A stretch of DNA of 64,000 bases, taken from contig CAUBJF010000010.1 in NCBI GenBank assembly GCA_958436175.1, positions 1 through 64,000 of the forward strand, written 5' to 3'. A model generated the notes under the pieces. It searched no databases, was not told the origin of the DNA, and saw nothing but the letters and a program-made list of their open reading frames with translations. This DNA comes from an uncultured Muribaculaceae bacterium (GTDB lineage: Bacteria > Bacteroidota > Bacteroidia > Bacteroidales > Muribaculaceae). This document shows positions 50,602 through 59,100 of this stretch, in pieces. A program made the translations under genes and the position numbers. Each line of letters starts with the position of its first letter. Within the stretch, counting starts at the first letter, position 1.

Positions 50602-53361
50602 ATGGAAGAAAAGAAACTGTTCCTCCTCGATGCCTATGCCCTCATCTACAGGGCCTACTACGCTCTAATGCGTTCGCCGAGGGTCACGTCGACCGGACTG
50701 AACACCTCCGCTATATTCGGCTTCTGCCTCGCCCTCGACGATGTTCTGCGCAAGGAGAATCCCGGATACATAGCCGTATGCTTCGACCCCGAGCACGGCA
50801 AGACTTTCAGGCATGAGGAATATCCCGAATATAAGGCCGGGCGCGACAAGCAGCCCGAAGATATCACTGTCGCCATCCCATATATCAAGAAGATACTGGA
50901 GGCATACCGTATCCCGGTGATCGAAAAGGACGGCTACGAGGCCGACGATGTAATAGGCACACTCTCGCGCATGGCCGAGAAGGAAGGTTTCACGACCTAT
51001 ATGATGACCCCCGACAAGGACTACGGGCAGCTTGTCACCGACAAGGTGTTCCAGTACCGTCCGGCTATCAAGGGACAGGGCTTCGAGGTACGCGGCCCTC
51101 AGCAGGTGTGCGAACGCTACGGCATATCGTCGCCCTCGCAGGTTATCGACCTCCTTGCCCTCGAAGGCGATGCCTCGGACAACGTTCCGGGATGTCCTGG
51201 CGTTGGCGAGAAGACGGCTGTAAAACTTATCGGTGAATACGGTTCTGTCGAGAATCTGCTCGATAACGCCTCTTCAATCAAAGGGGCTCTTGGCAAGAAG
51301 ATAATGGACAATGCGGAGCAGATACGCCTTTCGAAGCATCTGGTGACGATTATCACGGATGTGCCTGTCAAGTTCGACCCCGAAGAACTGCGCCGCTGCG
51401 AGCCGGATATAGATGCCTTGTTGAAACTCTTCAAGGAACTTGAGTTCAAGAGCTTCATCCTCAAGCTTGGCGGCAATCCGGCAGAAACGCCTGAGATGAA
51501 ACCCAAGGCTCCTGCCCTTCAGGCTTCGCTTTTCGATTTCGAGGAAGACGCACCTGTGGTCGTCCCCAATTTCGAAGTTTCGGGTAAAGATGTCGAAGTG
51601 CTGGAAACGACCGAGGCTGTCAGCGAATTTATTTCGACGGCTATGAAGGCCGGTATGGTTGGTATGGCCCTCAACAGCGTCGGTGCCGAAGCCATGACCG
51701 CCGCTTGCTACGGTACTGCCCTTGCCTACGAGATTGAAGGAGCCATACGTTCAGCTTACATACCTTTCCCGTCCGATAAGACACGTCGTAGCGAGCTTAT
51801 GACCCTGTTCGAGCCTCTGTTTGCCGACAAAGACGTGACAGTGGTCGGTGCCGACATCAAGCGCGACATGCTCCTCTGGAGGCGTGAGAATGTGTCCTTT
51901 GCCGGAGCTCGCTGGTTCGATACTACTGTGGCTCATTATCTGTGCAGTCCCGAGGCCAAACACGATACTGCCATCCTTGCTATGACATATCTCGGCTTCC
52001 GTACCTACGATGCCGACTTCACGACTGCCGAAAGGCGTATGGCACCTATGGATCCGGCCGCTGCTATGGGTGAGACTGCCGCTGTCGTACTCCGGCTTGT
52101 CGAGCCGTTGCGCAGCGAGCTGTCCATGAAAGAAGAAATGAAGCTCTTCGAGGATATAGAGACTCCGATGGTCGGCGTGCTCGCTTCGATGGAATGGGAG
52201 GGTGCGCGAATCGATGTCGGAGAACTCAAACGGTTATCTGTCGAGCTTTCGGAGCGTCTGGCCGGTCTTGAAAAAGAGGCGTATGATATTGCTGGACGAC
52301 CATTCAATGTCTCCTCGCCGACACAGGTAGGGCAGATTCTTTTCGGGGAGATGCAGATCGACCCCAAGGCACGTCGCACCAAGGCCGGGGCATGGTCCAC
52401 TGCCGAAGATGTGCTCGAGAAATATGCCAAGGACGTGCCGCTGGTGCGCCTTATCCTCGATATACGCGGACTCAAGAAACTTTTGGCTACATATATCGAC
52501 GCATTGCCGAAGCTCATCAATCCGCGTACAGGAAAATTGCATACCACTTATAACCAGACTGCAACGGCGACTGGCCGCTTGTCGTCGACCAATCCCAATC
52601 TGCAGAATATCCCAATCCGCACCGACGACGGACGTGAGATACGGCGTGCATTCGTTCCCGACGACGGATGTCTGATGCTGTCGGCCGACTATTCCCAGAT
52701 CGAACTGCGCCTCATGGCCGATCTCAGCGGCGACCCCGAGATGATTTCCGCTTTCACCTCAGGCGAGGATATTCACCGCTCGACAGCCGCCAAAATCTAC
52801 CATGTCAAGCCCGAGGATGTCAGCGACAACCAGCGCCGCAACGCCAAGACGGCTAACTTCGGTATCATATACGGTATTTCTGCATTCGGGCTCTCGGAAC
52901 GTCTCGGCATACCCCGGGCCGAGTCCAAGGAGCTGATAGAGGGCTATCTGCGTACGTATCCCAAGGTTGCCGAATACATGCAGAAGGCTGTCGAGGATGC
53001 CCGTCGCGACGGATATGTGATGACCATTATGGGACGCAAGCGTTATCTGCCCGACATTGCCTCGCGCAGCAACACCGTGCGCAGCTATGCCGAACGTACG
53101 GCCATCAATGCTCCTCTGCAGGGCTCTGCCGCCGATATAATAAAAAGTGCGATGGTCGATATCGACCGCGAAATACGCGAACGCGGACTGAAGTCGCGTA
53201 TGATATTACAGGTACACGACGAATTGATATTCAATGTCGTGCCGGAAGAGCTCGCGCAGATGCAGGAGCTTGTCGTGCGCCTCATGGAGGGCGCATACAA
53301 GGGACGTGTGCCTATGGAAGTGTCGGCGGGCGTAGCCACTAACTGGCTCGACGCGCATTAG
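50602..53361 (+). CDS. polA: DNA polymerase I, proofreading site degenerate
   Basis: DNA polymerase I of 919 aa for Okazaki fragment and repair synthesis. The 5' nuclease domain covers about 1-290, with acids at 'YEADDVIG' (112-119), 'TPDKDYGQL' (136-144) and 'LEGDASDN' (187-194). The polymerase domain has motif A 'SADYSQIELR' near 692, motif B 'RRNAKTANFGIIYG' near 743 and motif C 'VHDELIF' near 870, all intact. In the middle domain the exonuclease residues are missing: ExoI reads 'VGMALNSVG' (353-361) instead of DxE, and ExoIII has no Asp near 'AAAMGETAAVVLRL' (486-499); only Asp418/Asp422 at ExoII and the 'WFDTTVAHYL' segment remain. Polymerase and 5' nuclease activity should be normal. 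Confidence 0.95.
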   Translation: MEEKKLFLLDAYALIYRAYYALMRSPRVTSTGLNTSAIFGFCLALDDVLRKENPGYIAVCFDPEHGKTFRHEEYPEYKAGRDKQPEDITVAIPYIKKILEAYRIPVIEKDGYEADDVIGTLSRMAEKEGFTTYMMTPDKDYGQLVTDKVFQYRPAIKGQGFEVRGPQQVCERYGISSPSQVIDLLALEGDASDNVPGCPGVGEKTAVKLIGEYGSVENLLDNASSIKGALGKKIMDNAEQIRLSKHLVTIITDVPVKFDPEELRRCEPDIDALLKLFKELEFKSFILKLGGNPAETPEMKPKAPALQASLFDFEEDAPVVVPNFEVSGKDVEVLETTEAVSEFISTAMKAGMVGMALNSVGAEAMTAACYGTALAYEIEGAIRSAYIPFPSDKTRRSELMTLFEPLFADKDVTVVGADIKRDMLLWRRENVSFAGARWFDTTVAHYLCSPEAKHDTAILAMTYLGFRTYDADFTTAERRMAPMDPAAAMGETAAVVLRLVEPLRSELSMKEEMKLFEDIETPMVGVLASMEWEGARIDVGELKRLSVELSERLAGLEKEAYDIAGRPFNVSSPTQVGQILFGEMQIDPKARRTKAGAWSTAEDVLEKYAKDVPLVRLILDIRGLKKLLATYIDALPKLINPRTGKLHTTYNQTATATGRLSSTNPNLQNIPIRTDDGREIRRAFVPDDGCLMLSADYSQIELRLMADLSGDPEMISAFTSGEDIHRSTAAKIYHVKPEDVSDNQRRNAKTANFGIIYGISAFGLSERLGIPRAESKELIEGYLRTYPKVAEYMQKAVEDARRDGYVMTIMGRKRYLPDIASRSNTVRSYAERTAINAPLQGSAADIIKSAMVDIDREIRERGLKSRMILQVHDELIFNVVPEELAQMQELVVRLMEGAYKGRVPMEVSAGVATNWLDAH

Positions 53362-54137
53362 CCGGCAACCTGCACCGGGATTCCGGTCTCGGCTGTGATA
53401 CGTGCGGCAATCTGTTCGAGCTCCGTACGCGGAACGTGCTTAAGACTTACTTCGGGCGTGGGGCGGTCGATGGTATATATCATCACCTCCCTGGGCCCGA
53501 TGGCTTTATATGCTTCTATAAGTCCGTCGATTTCTTCTTCTGTCGTATTGTCGACTTTGATGCCGTCGTGTTCGCCACGGGTCATCATCGTCTGTACTAT
53601 TGCGTTCTTTCCGAAAGTTTTAAGGCATTCTATAGTATCCTCGACGCTGTACCCGGCATTGGGGCGGTCGAGCAGACGGACTGTCTCTGGGTTGACGCTG
53701 TCGAGCTTGAGGATGTTGTTGTCGATTTTATCGAGGGCCTCCGCTACGTCCTTGCGGCCTATGCGGGTTGAGTTTGTCAGTACGCTTATCTTGACATCGG
53801 GGAAGTATTTGTCGCGCAGGGCTATCGTGTCGTCGATGATTCCGGCGAAGTCGGGATGCAGTGTCGGTTCGCCGTTTCCCGAGAATGTTATGACATCGAG
53901 GGGTGCGCCCGATTCTTTGAGCTGACGTAGCTTTTCCCCGAGCTGGAGTGCCACGTCTCTGCGTGCGGGCAGCCCCGTGGTTCCGGGTCCCTGGGCATTG
54001 AAACCGGCCTCGCAGTAGAGGCAGTCGAAGGAACATATCTTTCCGTCGTTGGGCATGAGGTTTATGCCGAGTGATGATCCGAGCCTGCGCGAATGAATCG
54101 GGCCGAATATAGTCGAGTGGAAAAGTACTGTCTGCAT
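53358..54137 (-). CDS. Radical SAM protein
   Basis: Radical S-adenosylmethionine enzyme of 259 aa. The 4Fe-4S motif is CxxxCxxC within 'CSFDCLYC' (residues 35-42), followed by 'FSGNGEPTLHPDF' near 84-96, the SAM-binding GGE-like motif. It resembles the COG0731-type Fe-S oxidoreductases found widely in Bacteroidota with no assigned reaction. It is the last gene of the rbfA-permease-radical SAM minus-strand run, 13 bp after the permease. Its stop (TAA) shares bases with the polA stop (TAG) as TTAG. Confidence 0.9.
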   Translation of the reverse strand: MQTVLFHSTIFGPIHSRRLGSSLGINLMPNDGKICSFDCLYCEAGFNAQGPGTTGLPARRDVALQLGEKLRQLKESGAPLDVITFSGNGEPTLHPDFAGIIDDTIALRDKYFPDVKISVLTNSTRIGRKDVAEALDKIDNNILKLDSVNPETVRLLDRPNAGYSVEDTIECLKTFGKNAIVQTMMTRGEHDGIKVDNTTEEEIDGLIEAYKAIGPREVMIYTIDRPTPEVSLKHVPRTELEQIAARITAETGIPVQVAG

Positions 54138-54150
54138 GATTGTTGTCTGT

Positions 54151-55374
54151 CTATATGTTGCGCGTGAAGAGGCGCGATATCTGCGATATGAGTGTTCCTA
54201 CGATAAGCACAGTCGCCGCTACGAGGGCAACGTCGCCCAGGGCAAGGCGCACGGGGTAGGAAGTGACGGAAAGTGTGCTTGGATCTCCCTCGAGCTTTAT
54301 GATTCCGAAATGTTGCTGAAGGAGCACGAGGGCGCTCCCTAAGATGATGCCGGCGAGGCCGCCGATGACGGTTATAAGCCAGCCTTCGGTAATGAATATG
54401 CCGCGCACGTTGCGACGCGAGGCTCCCAGGGCGCGGAGAGTCGCCATGTCGTCGCGTTTTTCGATGACAAGGAGCGACAGCGTCGAAATTATGTTGAACG
54501 ACGCTATCAGTAGTATGAACACAAGCATCAGGAAAGTGACATACTTCTCCACGGCTATCATTCGGAAAGTCTCGGCATGCTGCATGTTGCGCGGCACGAG
54601 CCTTATGCCTTCTCCGAGGGCTGAGGCTATCGCCTTGGAGACCTCAGCCTTGTCCGCGCCGGGCTTGAGAGATATGTAGAGGGCTGAGGCCTCGCTGTCG
54701 TTGTATTCGAGGAGGCCGCGGAGCTTGTCGACGGGCGCGATGATGAAGTCAGTGTCGTATTCCGGCTGGTCGACCTGGAAGACACCGCTGACGGTTGCCC
54801 TGAGTTGGCGGTATGCCGCCGCCGGGTTGGCCGGGTTTATGCGACCTTTGCGCCGGGGTATGTAGATTGTCGCAGCGTTGCCCGGGTCTGGACGCAGACC
54901 TGTCTCTATAGCTGCGCCGACCGATAGTTGGATTGCGGCATCGCCTGTCAAGGGAGAGCTGTCGAGGTAGACGCCGTCGATTATCACGCTGTCGAGGTTC
55001 ATGACCGCTTCCACACGCGCCGAGTCAACGCCGAGGATGCGTACAGGCATCTGCGACTTGTCGCCGGTGAGCAGCGCGCGTTCCGAGAGGACGGGCATTG
55101 CGGCTGCCACGCCGTCGATGTTCTCGACAAGGCGTGCCAGCGAGTCGGCACGGGCGAATACCTTGCCATGCACAGGTTCTGCCTTGAGGTCGGGGTCCAT
55201 CAGCGACAGGCGTGTTGTGGCCAGGTCGGAGAATCCGTTGAACACAGACAGGACGACGATGATGGCCATGGCCGCCACAGCCACTCCGGCCAGAGATATC
55301 ATAGAGATGACATTTACGGCGCGATGTGACTTTGGGGCGAGGAGGTAACGTATGGCAATGCGGAGGGACAACAT
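54151..55374 (-). CDS. LolC/E-like ABC permease (FtsX family)
   Basis: Inner-membrane permease of 407 aa with TM1 near residues 23-46, a large periplasmic domain (about 47-265), and three C-terminal TM helices. The motif 'RDDMATLRALGASRRNVRGIF' after TM2 is the usual coupling element. This plan fits lipoprotein-releasing LolC/E proteins; in Bacteroidota a single such permease is normal. Its ATPase is not adjacent. The start at 55374 is 24 bp after rbfA, likely co-transcribed. Confidence 0.9.
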   Translation of the reverse strand: MLSLRIAIRYLLAPKSHRAVNVISMISLAGVAVAAMAIIVVLSVFNGFSDLATTRLSLMDPDLKAEPVHGKVFARADSLARLVENIDGVAAAMPVLSERALLTGDKSQMPVRILGVDSARVEAVMNLDSVIIDGVYLDSSPLTGDAAIQLSVGAAIETGLRPDPGNAATIYIPRRKGRINPANPAAAYRQLRATVSGVFQVDQPEYDTDFIIAPVDKLRGLLEYNDSEASALYISLKPGADKAEVSKAIASALGEGIRLVPRNMQHAETFRMIAVEKYVTFLMLVFILLIASFNIISTLSLLVIEKRDDMATLRALGASRRNVRGIFITEGWLITVIGGLAGIILGSALVLLQQHFGIIKLEGDPSTLSVTSYPVRLALGDVALVAATVLIVGTLISQISRLFTRNI

Positions 55375-55398
55375 TCCTCGGTGTCAGGATGGAGGATG

Positions 55399-55734
55399 CT
55401 ATTTTTCGAGCAGGTGGTCGATATTCTCGAGATAGTCGAGGGTGTCGTCGAGGTAGAACTGCAGTTCGGGTACCTTGCGCAGCTGGAAGCGCACCTTCTG
55501 TGCGAGCTCGTAGCGTATAGTCTGCTTGGAGGCATTGATGCTGTCTATCATTTCCTGAGCCTTATCCGAGGGAAAGACGGAGAGGTATGCTTTGGCTATC
55601 GACAGATCGGGCGATACGCGGACAGTGCTTACAGAGATTATGACCCCGTGGGTCTTGGCGGTCTGCTGACGGAAGATTTCGCTCAGCTCCTTCTGGAGGA
55701 GACGCGATATTTTGGCTTGACGGGTGGATTCCAT
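55399..55734 (-). CDS. rbfA: 30S ribosome-binding factor A
   Basis: Ribosome maturation factor of 111 aa with a KH-like fold, required for 16S processing and cold growth. Family signs are 'RLLQKELSEIFRQQ' near residues 11-24, 'VSVSTVRVSPDLSIAKAYLSVFP' near 34-56 and 'RKVPELQFYLDDTLDY' near 86-101. A -7 element is found 54 bp before the start on the minus strand, facing away from trmD. Confidence 0.93.
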   Translation of the reverse strand: MESTRQAKISRLLQKELSEIFRQQTAKTHGVIISVSTVRVSPDLSIAKAYLSVFPSDKAQEMIDSINASKQTIRYELAQKVRFQLRKVPELQFYLDDTLDYLENIDHLLEK

Positions 55735-55787
55735 AGTCGTTTTGTTAGTTATGTTTCATTTTATGAATAAAACAAAGCTCCGGTCTG

Positions 55788-55795
55788 CAAAGTTA
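55788..55795 (-). promoter_or_regulatory. -7 element for rbfA
   Basis: TAACTTTG on the minus strand, about 50 nt before the rbfA start. The -33 position reads TTT rather than TTG, so only the -7 box is convincing. Confidence 0.5.
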
Positions 55796-55809
55796 GCAAA
55801 AAAAATGTG

Positions 55810-55817
55810 TAAATTTG
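55810..55817 (+). promoter_or_regulatory. -7 element for trmD
   Basis: TAAATTTG, 22 nt before the trmD start codon. No TTG is at the proper -33 distance. It is divergent from the rbfA -7 box, whose edge is only 14 bp away, so the two promoters would compete for polymerase. Confidence 0.5.
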
Positions 55818-55839
55818 TCCTGTAAAAGATTACGGACCC

Positions 55840-56514
55840 ATGCGTATCGACATAATATCCGTCCTTCCGGAGATGCTCGAGTCTCCGCTGAACTGTTCGA
55901 TCATCAAGCGCGCCTGCGATAAGGGGCTGTGCGACATTGTCGTACACAACCTTCGCGACTATACGACCAACCGCTACCGCAAGGTCGACGACTATCCTTT
56001 CGGGGGCGATGCCGGGATGGTGATACAGATCGAGCCTGTCGACAGGTGCATTTCGGCCCTGAAAGCCGAGCGCAACTACGATGAGGTAATCTTTACGGCA
56101 CCGGACGGGGAACTCCTGACGCAGCCTTTGGCCAACCGCATGTCAATGCTCGAGAACATCATCATTCTCTGCGGGCACTACAAGGGTATCGACTACCGCA
56201 TCCGCGAACACCTGGTGACCAAGGAGATTTCCATCGGCGACTATGTGCTCACCGGCGGCGAGCTTCCGGCAGTTATTATCACCGATGCCATCGTGCGCCT
56301 GCTGCCCGGTGCCATCGGCGACGAACAGAGCGCCCTCTCCGACTCCTTCCAGGACAACCTGCTCGAGCCTCCTATCTATACGCGCCCGGCCGAGTACAAT
56401 GGCTGGAAGGTACCCGACATACTCCTTTCGGGTCATCAGGCCAAGATAGAGGAGTGGCGGCACCAGCAGTCGATTGAACGCACACGCCGCCTGCGCCCAG
56501 ACCTCCTCGAGTAG
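55840..56514 (+). CDS. trmD: tRNA (guanine37-N1)-methyltransferase
   Basis: SPOUT-class enzyme of 224 aa that methylates G37 next to the anticodon to prevent frameshifting. The trefoil-knot SAM site is visible in 'ILCGHYKGIDYRIREHL' (about 107-123) and 'SIGDYVLTGGELPAVIITDAIVRLLPGAIG' (about 128-157). 'DYPFGGDAGMVI' near 49-60 is also diagnostic. The length is at the short end of the family. Divergent from rbfA; 80 bp upstream of mdh. Confidence 0.95.
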   Translation: MRIDIISVLPEMLESPLNCSIIKRACDKGLCDIVVHNLRDYTTNRYRKVDDYPFGGDAGMVIQIEPVDRCISALKAERNYDEVIFTAPDGELLTQPLANRMSMLENIIILCGHYKGIDYRIREHLVTKEISIGDYVLTGGELPAVIITDAIVRLLPGAIGDEQSALSDSFQDNLLEPPIYTRPAEYNGWKVPDILLSGHQAKIEEWRHQQSIERTRRLRPDLLE

Positions 56515-56594
56515 TGAACAAAAACATGGCCCCGTTTGTTAATCGGGCACGAGATAAAACAAGAAGATAAACATATCCTAAACATAAAAACACC

Positions 56595-57608
56595 ATGGAT
56601 TTTCTTACTAACGACAAGCTCGTCATAGTCGGCGCCGCCGGTATGATCGGTTCTAACATGGCTCAGACAGCCGCTATGATGCATCTCACCCCCAACATCT
56701 GCCTCTACGACGTATTCAGCGCCGAAGGTGTGGCTAAAGAAATGCGCCAGTGCGGTTTTGATGACATCAACTTTACAAGCACCACCGACGCTGCCGAAGC
56801 ATTCACAGGTGCGAAGTATATCATCTCTTCCGGTGGTGCTCCCCGTAAGGAAGGCATGACCCGTGAAGACCTCCTCGCCGGTAACTCCAAGGTTGCCGAA
56901 GAGCTCGGCCAGAACATCAAGAAGTACTGCCCCGACCTGAAATTCCTCGTGGTTATCTTCAACCCTGCAGACATCACAGGTCTTGTAGCCCTCATCCACT
57001 CCGGCCTCAAACCCAACCAGGTCGCTACACTCGCCGCCCTCGACTCCACACGTCTTAAAGAAGCTCTCGCAATGCACTTCGGTGTTCCCCAGACCGCTGT
57101 CAAGAACGCTTACACCTACGGTGGCCACGGCGAAAAGATGGCTGTCTTCGCTTCTCCCACAACTGTCGACGGCAAGAAACTCGTCGATATCATCGCTGCC
57201 AAGGAAACTGTCAACGGCCGCGGTCTTTCCCAGATCGAATGGGAACAGATGCAGAAGGAAGTTACCCAGGGTGGTGCCAAGATCATCGAACTCCGTCGCC
57301 GCAGCTCCTTCCAGAGCCCCGCATACCTCTCTGTTGAGATGGTAGCTGCCGCTATGGGTGGCAAGGAATTCGAATATCCTGTAGGCACATATGCTGACAC
57401 CGAACGCTTCAACCATGTGATGATGGCTATGCCCAGCCGTATCACCTCCGACGGTGTATACACCAAGGTCATCAACGGTACTCCCGAAGAAATGGCCGCC
57501 CTCCAGGCAAGCTACGAACACCTCTGCAAGATGCGCGACGAAGTTATCGCTATGGGTGTGCTCCCTCCCATCGCAGAATGGCACAGCTACAACCCCAACA
57601 TCAAGTAA
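56595..57608 (+). CDS. mdh: Malate dehydrogenase
   Basis: NAD-dependent dehydrogenase of 337 aa converting malate and oxaloacetate, here probably in the reductive succinate branch typical of Bacteroidales. Rossmann motif 'GAAGMIGS' (13-20), substrate-binding Arg in 'GGAPRKEGMTRED' (75-87), 'NPADITG' near 122, 'STRLKEA' near 155, and catalytic His in 'YGGHGEKM' near 175. The Arg in the PRK loop favours malate over lactate. Codons are strongly C-ending, suggesting high expression. A strong terminator follows. Confidence 0.93.
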   Translation: MDFLTNDKLVIVGAAGMIGSNMAQTAAMMHLTPNICLYDVFSAEGVAKEMRQCGFDDINFTSTTDAAEAFTGAKYIISSGGAPRKEGMTREDLLAGNSKVAEELGQNIKKYCPDLKFLVVIFNPADITGLVALIHSGLKPNQVATLAALDSTRLKEALAMHFGVPQTAVKNAYTYGGHGEKMAVFASPTTVDGKKLVDIIAAKETVNGRGLSQIEWEQMQKEVTQGGAKIIELRRRSSFQSPAYLSVEMVAAAMGGKEFEYPVGTYADTERFNHVMMAMPSRITSDGVYTKVINGTPEEMAALQASYEHLCKMRDEVIAMGVLPPIAEWHSYNPNIK

Positions 57609-57627
57609 CAGCACCCCCTCTCATACC

Positions 57628-57656
57628 AAAAATCCGGCCCGCAAAGCCGGATTTTT
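57628..57656 (+). terminator. Terminator of mdh
   Basis: A perfect 11-bp stem (57628-57638 with 57646-57656, loop of seven) ends in a T-rich arm and TTATT. The A-rich opposite arm would also allow function on the minus strand for the operon ending at 57742. Confidence 0.85.
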
Positions 57657-57701
57657 TATTGCCCTGCGGCAGCTACTTTGTCCATATGGATGTCCCTTCT
57701 A

Positions 57702-57733
57702 ATCGCCAATTGGAAGAATGAACAATTGGCGAT
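57702..57733. repeat. Perfect inverted repeat between mdh and efflux operon
   Basis: ATCGCCAATTG at 57702-57712 and its exact complement at 57723-57733 flank a 10-bp spacer. There is no T run on either side, so it is not a plain terminator. It lies at the 3' edge of the efflux operon, where base composition changes. Confidence 0.6.
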
Positions 57734-57741
57734 GAATTATC

Positions 57742-59100
57742 TTAATTCGTGCCGCCGCCGAGGGCATGATAGAGGTTGATGACTGCTTGTATGCGGTCGA
57801 AACGTCGCTGTGCGAGAGTCATTTCCGCATCGAGAAGTGTCTGCTGGGCTGTCAGCACTTCAAGATATGTAGTGTTTGAATATTGCATCAATAGTTGTGT
57901 CTTACGCACTGCTTCATTCAAAGTTTCAACCTGACGCTCTGATATGTCAATCTGTGATTTTGCCGTCTGCCAAGCAGTCAAGGCATCATTTACCTCCTTG
58001 CCGGCATCGAGCAGCGACTGTTGGAACAGCAGCCGTGCTTCCTCCTGTTGTGTTTTGGCTATTTCCAGATTGGCGATGTTGGTGCCACGGTTGAACAATG
58101 GCTGAGTAAGAGAGCCGATAGCATTCAGCAGCCACTGTCCCGGATTGGTTACGATTCCGCCTCCGTTGTTTGTCCATCCGAGAGTGCCGGAAAGAGTTAT
58201 GCTCGGATAAAAGGCGGCTCTTGCAACATTTGTAGTATAAAAAGCCTGTGCGAGATTCATCTCAGCATTCCGCACATCGGGTCGGTTTGCCAATAACTGC
58301 AAAGGAACTCCTATGGCAATAGTATCCTGGAAAGAAGCATCAGCCAAAGTTCCACGTCTGATTGTCTGAGAAGGCATGCCAAGAACAGAGGACAAAGCGT
58401 TCTCTGTCTCTGAAATGCTTTTGAGGATAGCAAGACGGGAGGCTTCAAGCTCCATTACGCTTGACTTCGCCTGCAACACTCCCGCCTCATTGGATTTGCC
58501 GACCCTTTTCAATGCCTCAAGGGTCTGTACTGTATTGCGCCAGTTTTCGAGAGTCCTGCCGTTGATTTCAAGCTGTGCGTCAAGCATGGAGAGAGTGTAG
58601 TAACTGTCGGCTATCGTGGCGATGAGCTGTGTTTGAACTGCCTGCCGGTAATCATGGCTACCTTCCAATGCTGCGACAGCTCCACGTTTCGCGGAGGTCA
58701 GTTTTCCGAATATATCAAGTTCCCAGTTCGCTTCGGCACCGATGTTGTATGTTTTCGAAGGGCTTCCGTCGTATCGGCTCACACCTCCTTCCCCCGTAAG
58801 CCCCACAGACGGGAGATAAGCCAGTTTTGCTGCCGACAGAGAGGCTTCTGCCGCTTCGACACGCAGTCGGGCGATATTCAGATCGGTATTGGCTTCCAGA
58901 CCTTTTTCTATCAACGACTGGAGACAGGTGTCGGTGAACATCTCGCGCCAGGACAAAGAAGCGATTGTCGAAGTATCGTTTGCCGCAGGTACATCACGGT
59001 AAAGTCCGTCGGTCGATACCTCCGGTTTGGTGTAGCGGCTGTAAGTGCCGCAACCGGTAAGCATCAGAAGGAACAATATGATCAATATAGTATTCTTCAT
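57742..59100 (-). CDS. NodT/OprM-type outer-membrane efflux lipoprotein
   Basis: Outer-membrane channel of 452 aa of the RND NodT group. Lipoprotein signal with lipobox MLTGC (Cys17), then 'LSWREMFTDTCLQSLIEKGLEANTDLNIARLRVEAAEASL' (about 49-88), typical of OprM. OEP repeats continue to 'TTYLEVLTAQQTLLDAEMTLAQRRFDRIQAVINLYHALGGG' at the C-terminus. Its start overlaps the stop of the RND gene by 4 bp. Third gene of the operon, reading from the adaptor. Codon use is less GC-rich than in neighbouring housekeeping genes. Confidence 0.93.
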   Translation of the reverse strand: MKNTILIILFLLMLTGCGTYSRYTKPEVSTDGLYRDVPAANDTSTIASLSWREMFTDTCLQSLIEKGLEANTDLNIARLRVEAAEASLSAAKLAYLPSVGLTGEGGVSRYDGSPSKTYNIGAEANWELDIFGKLTSAKRGAVAALEGSHDYRQAVQTQLIATIADSYYTLSMLDAQLEINGRTLENWRNTVQTLEALKRVGKSNEAGVLQAKSSVMELEASRLAILKSISETENALSSVLGMPSQTIRRGTLADASFQDTIAIGVPLQLLANRPDVRNAEMNLAQAFYTTNVARAAFYPSITLSGTLGWTNNGGGIVTNPGQWLLNAIGSLTQPLFNRGTNIANLEIAKTQQEEARLLFQQSLLDAGKEVNDALTAWQTAKSQIDISERQVETLNEAVRKTQLLMQYSNTTYLEVLTAQQTLLDAEMTLAQRRFDRIQAVINLYHALGGGTN

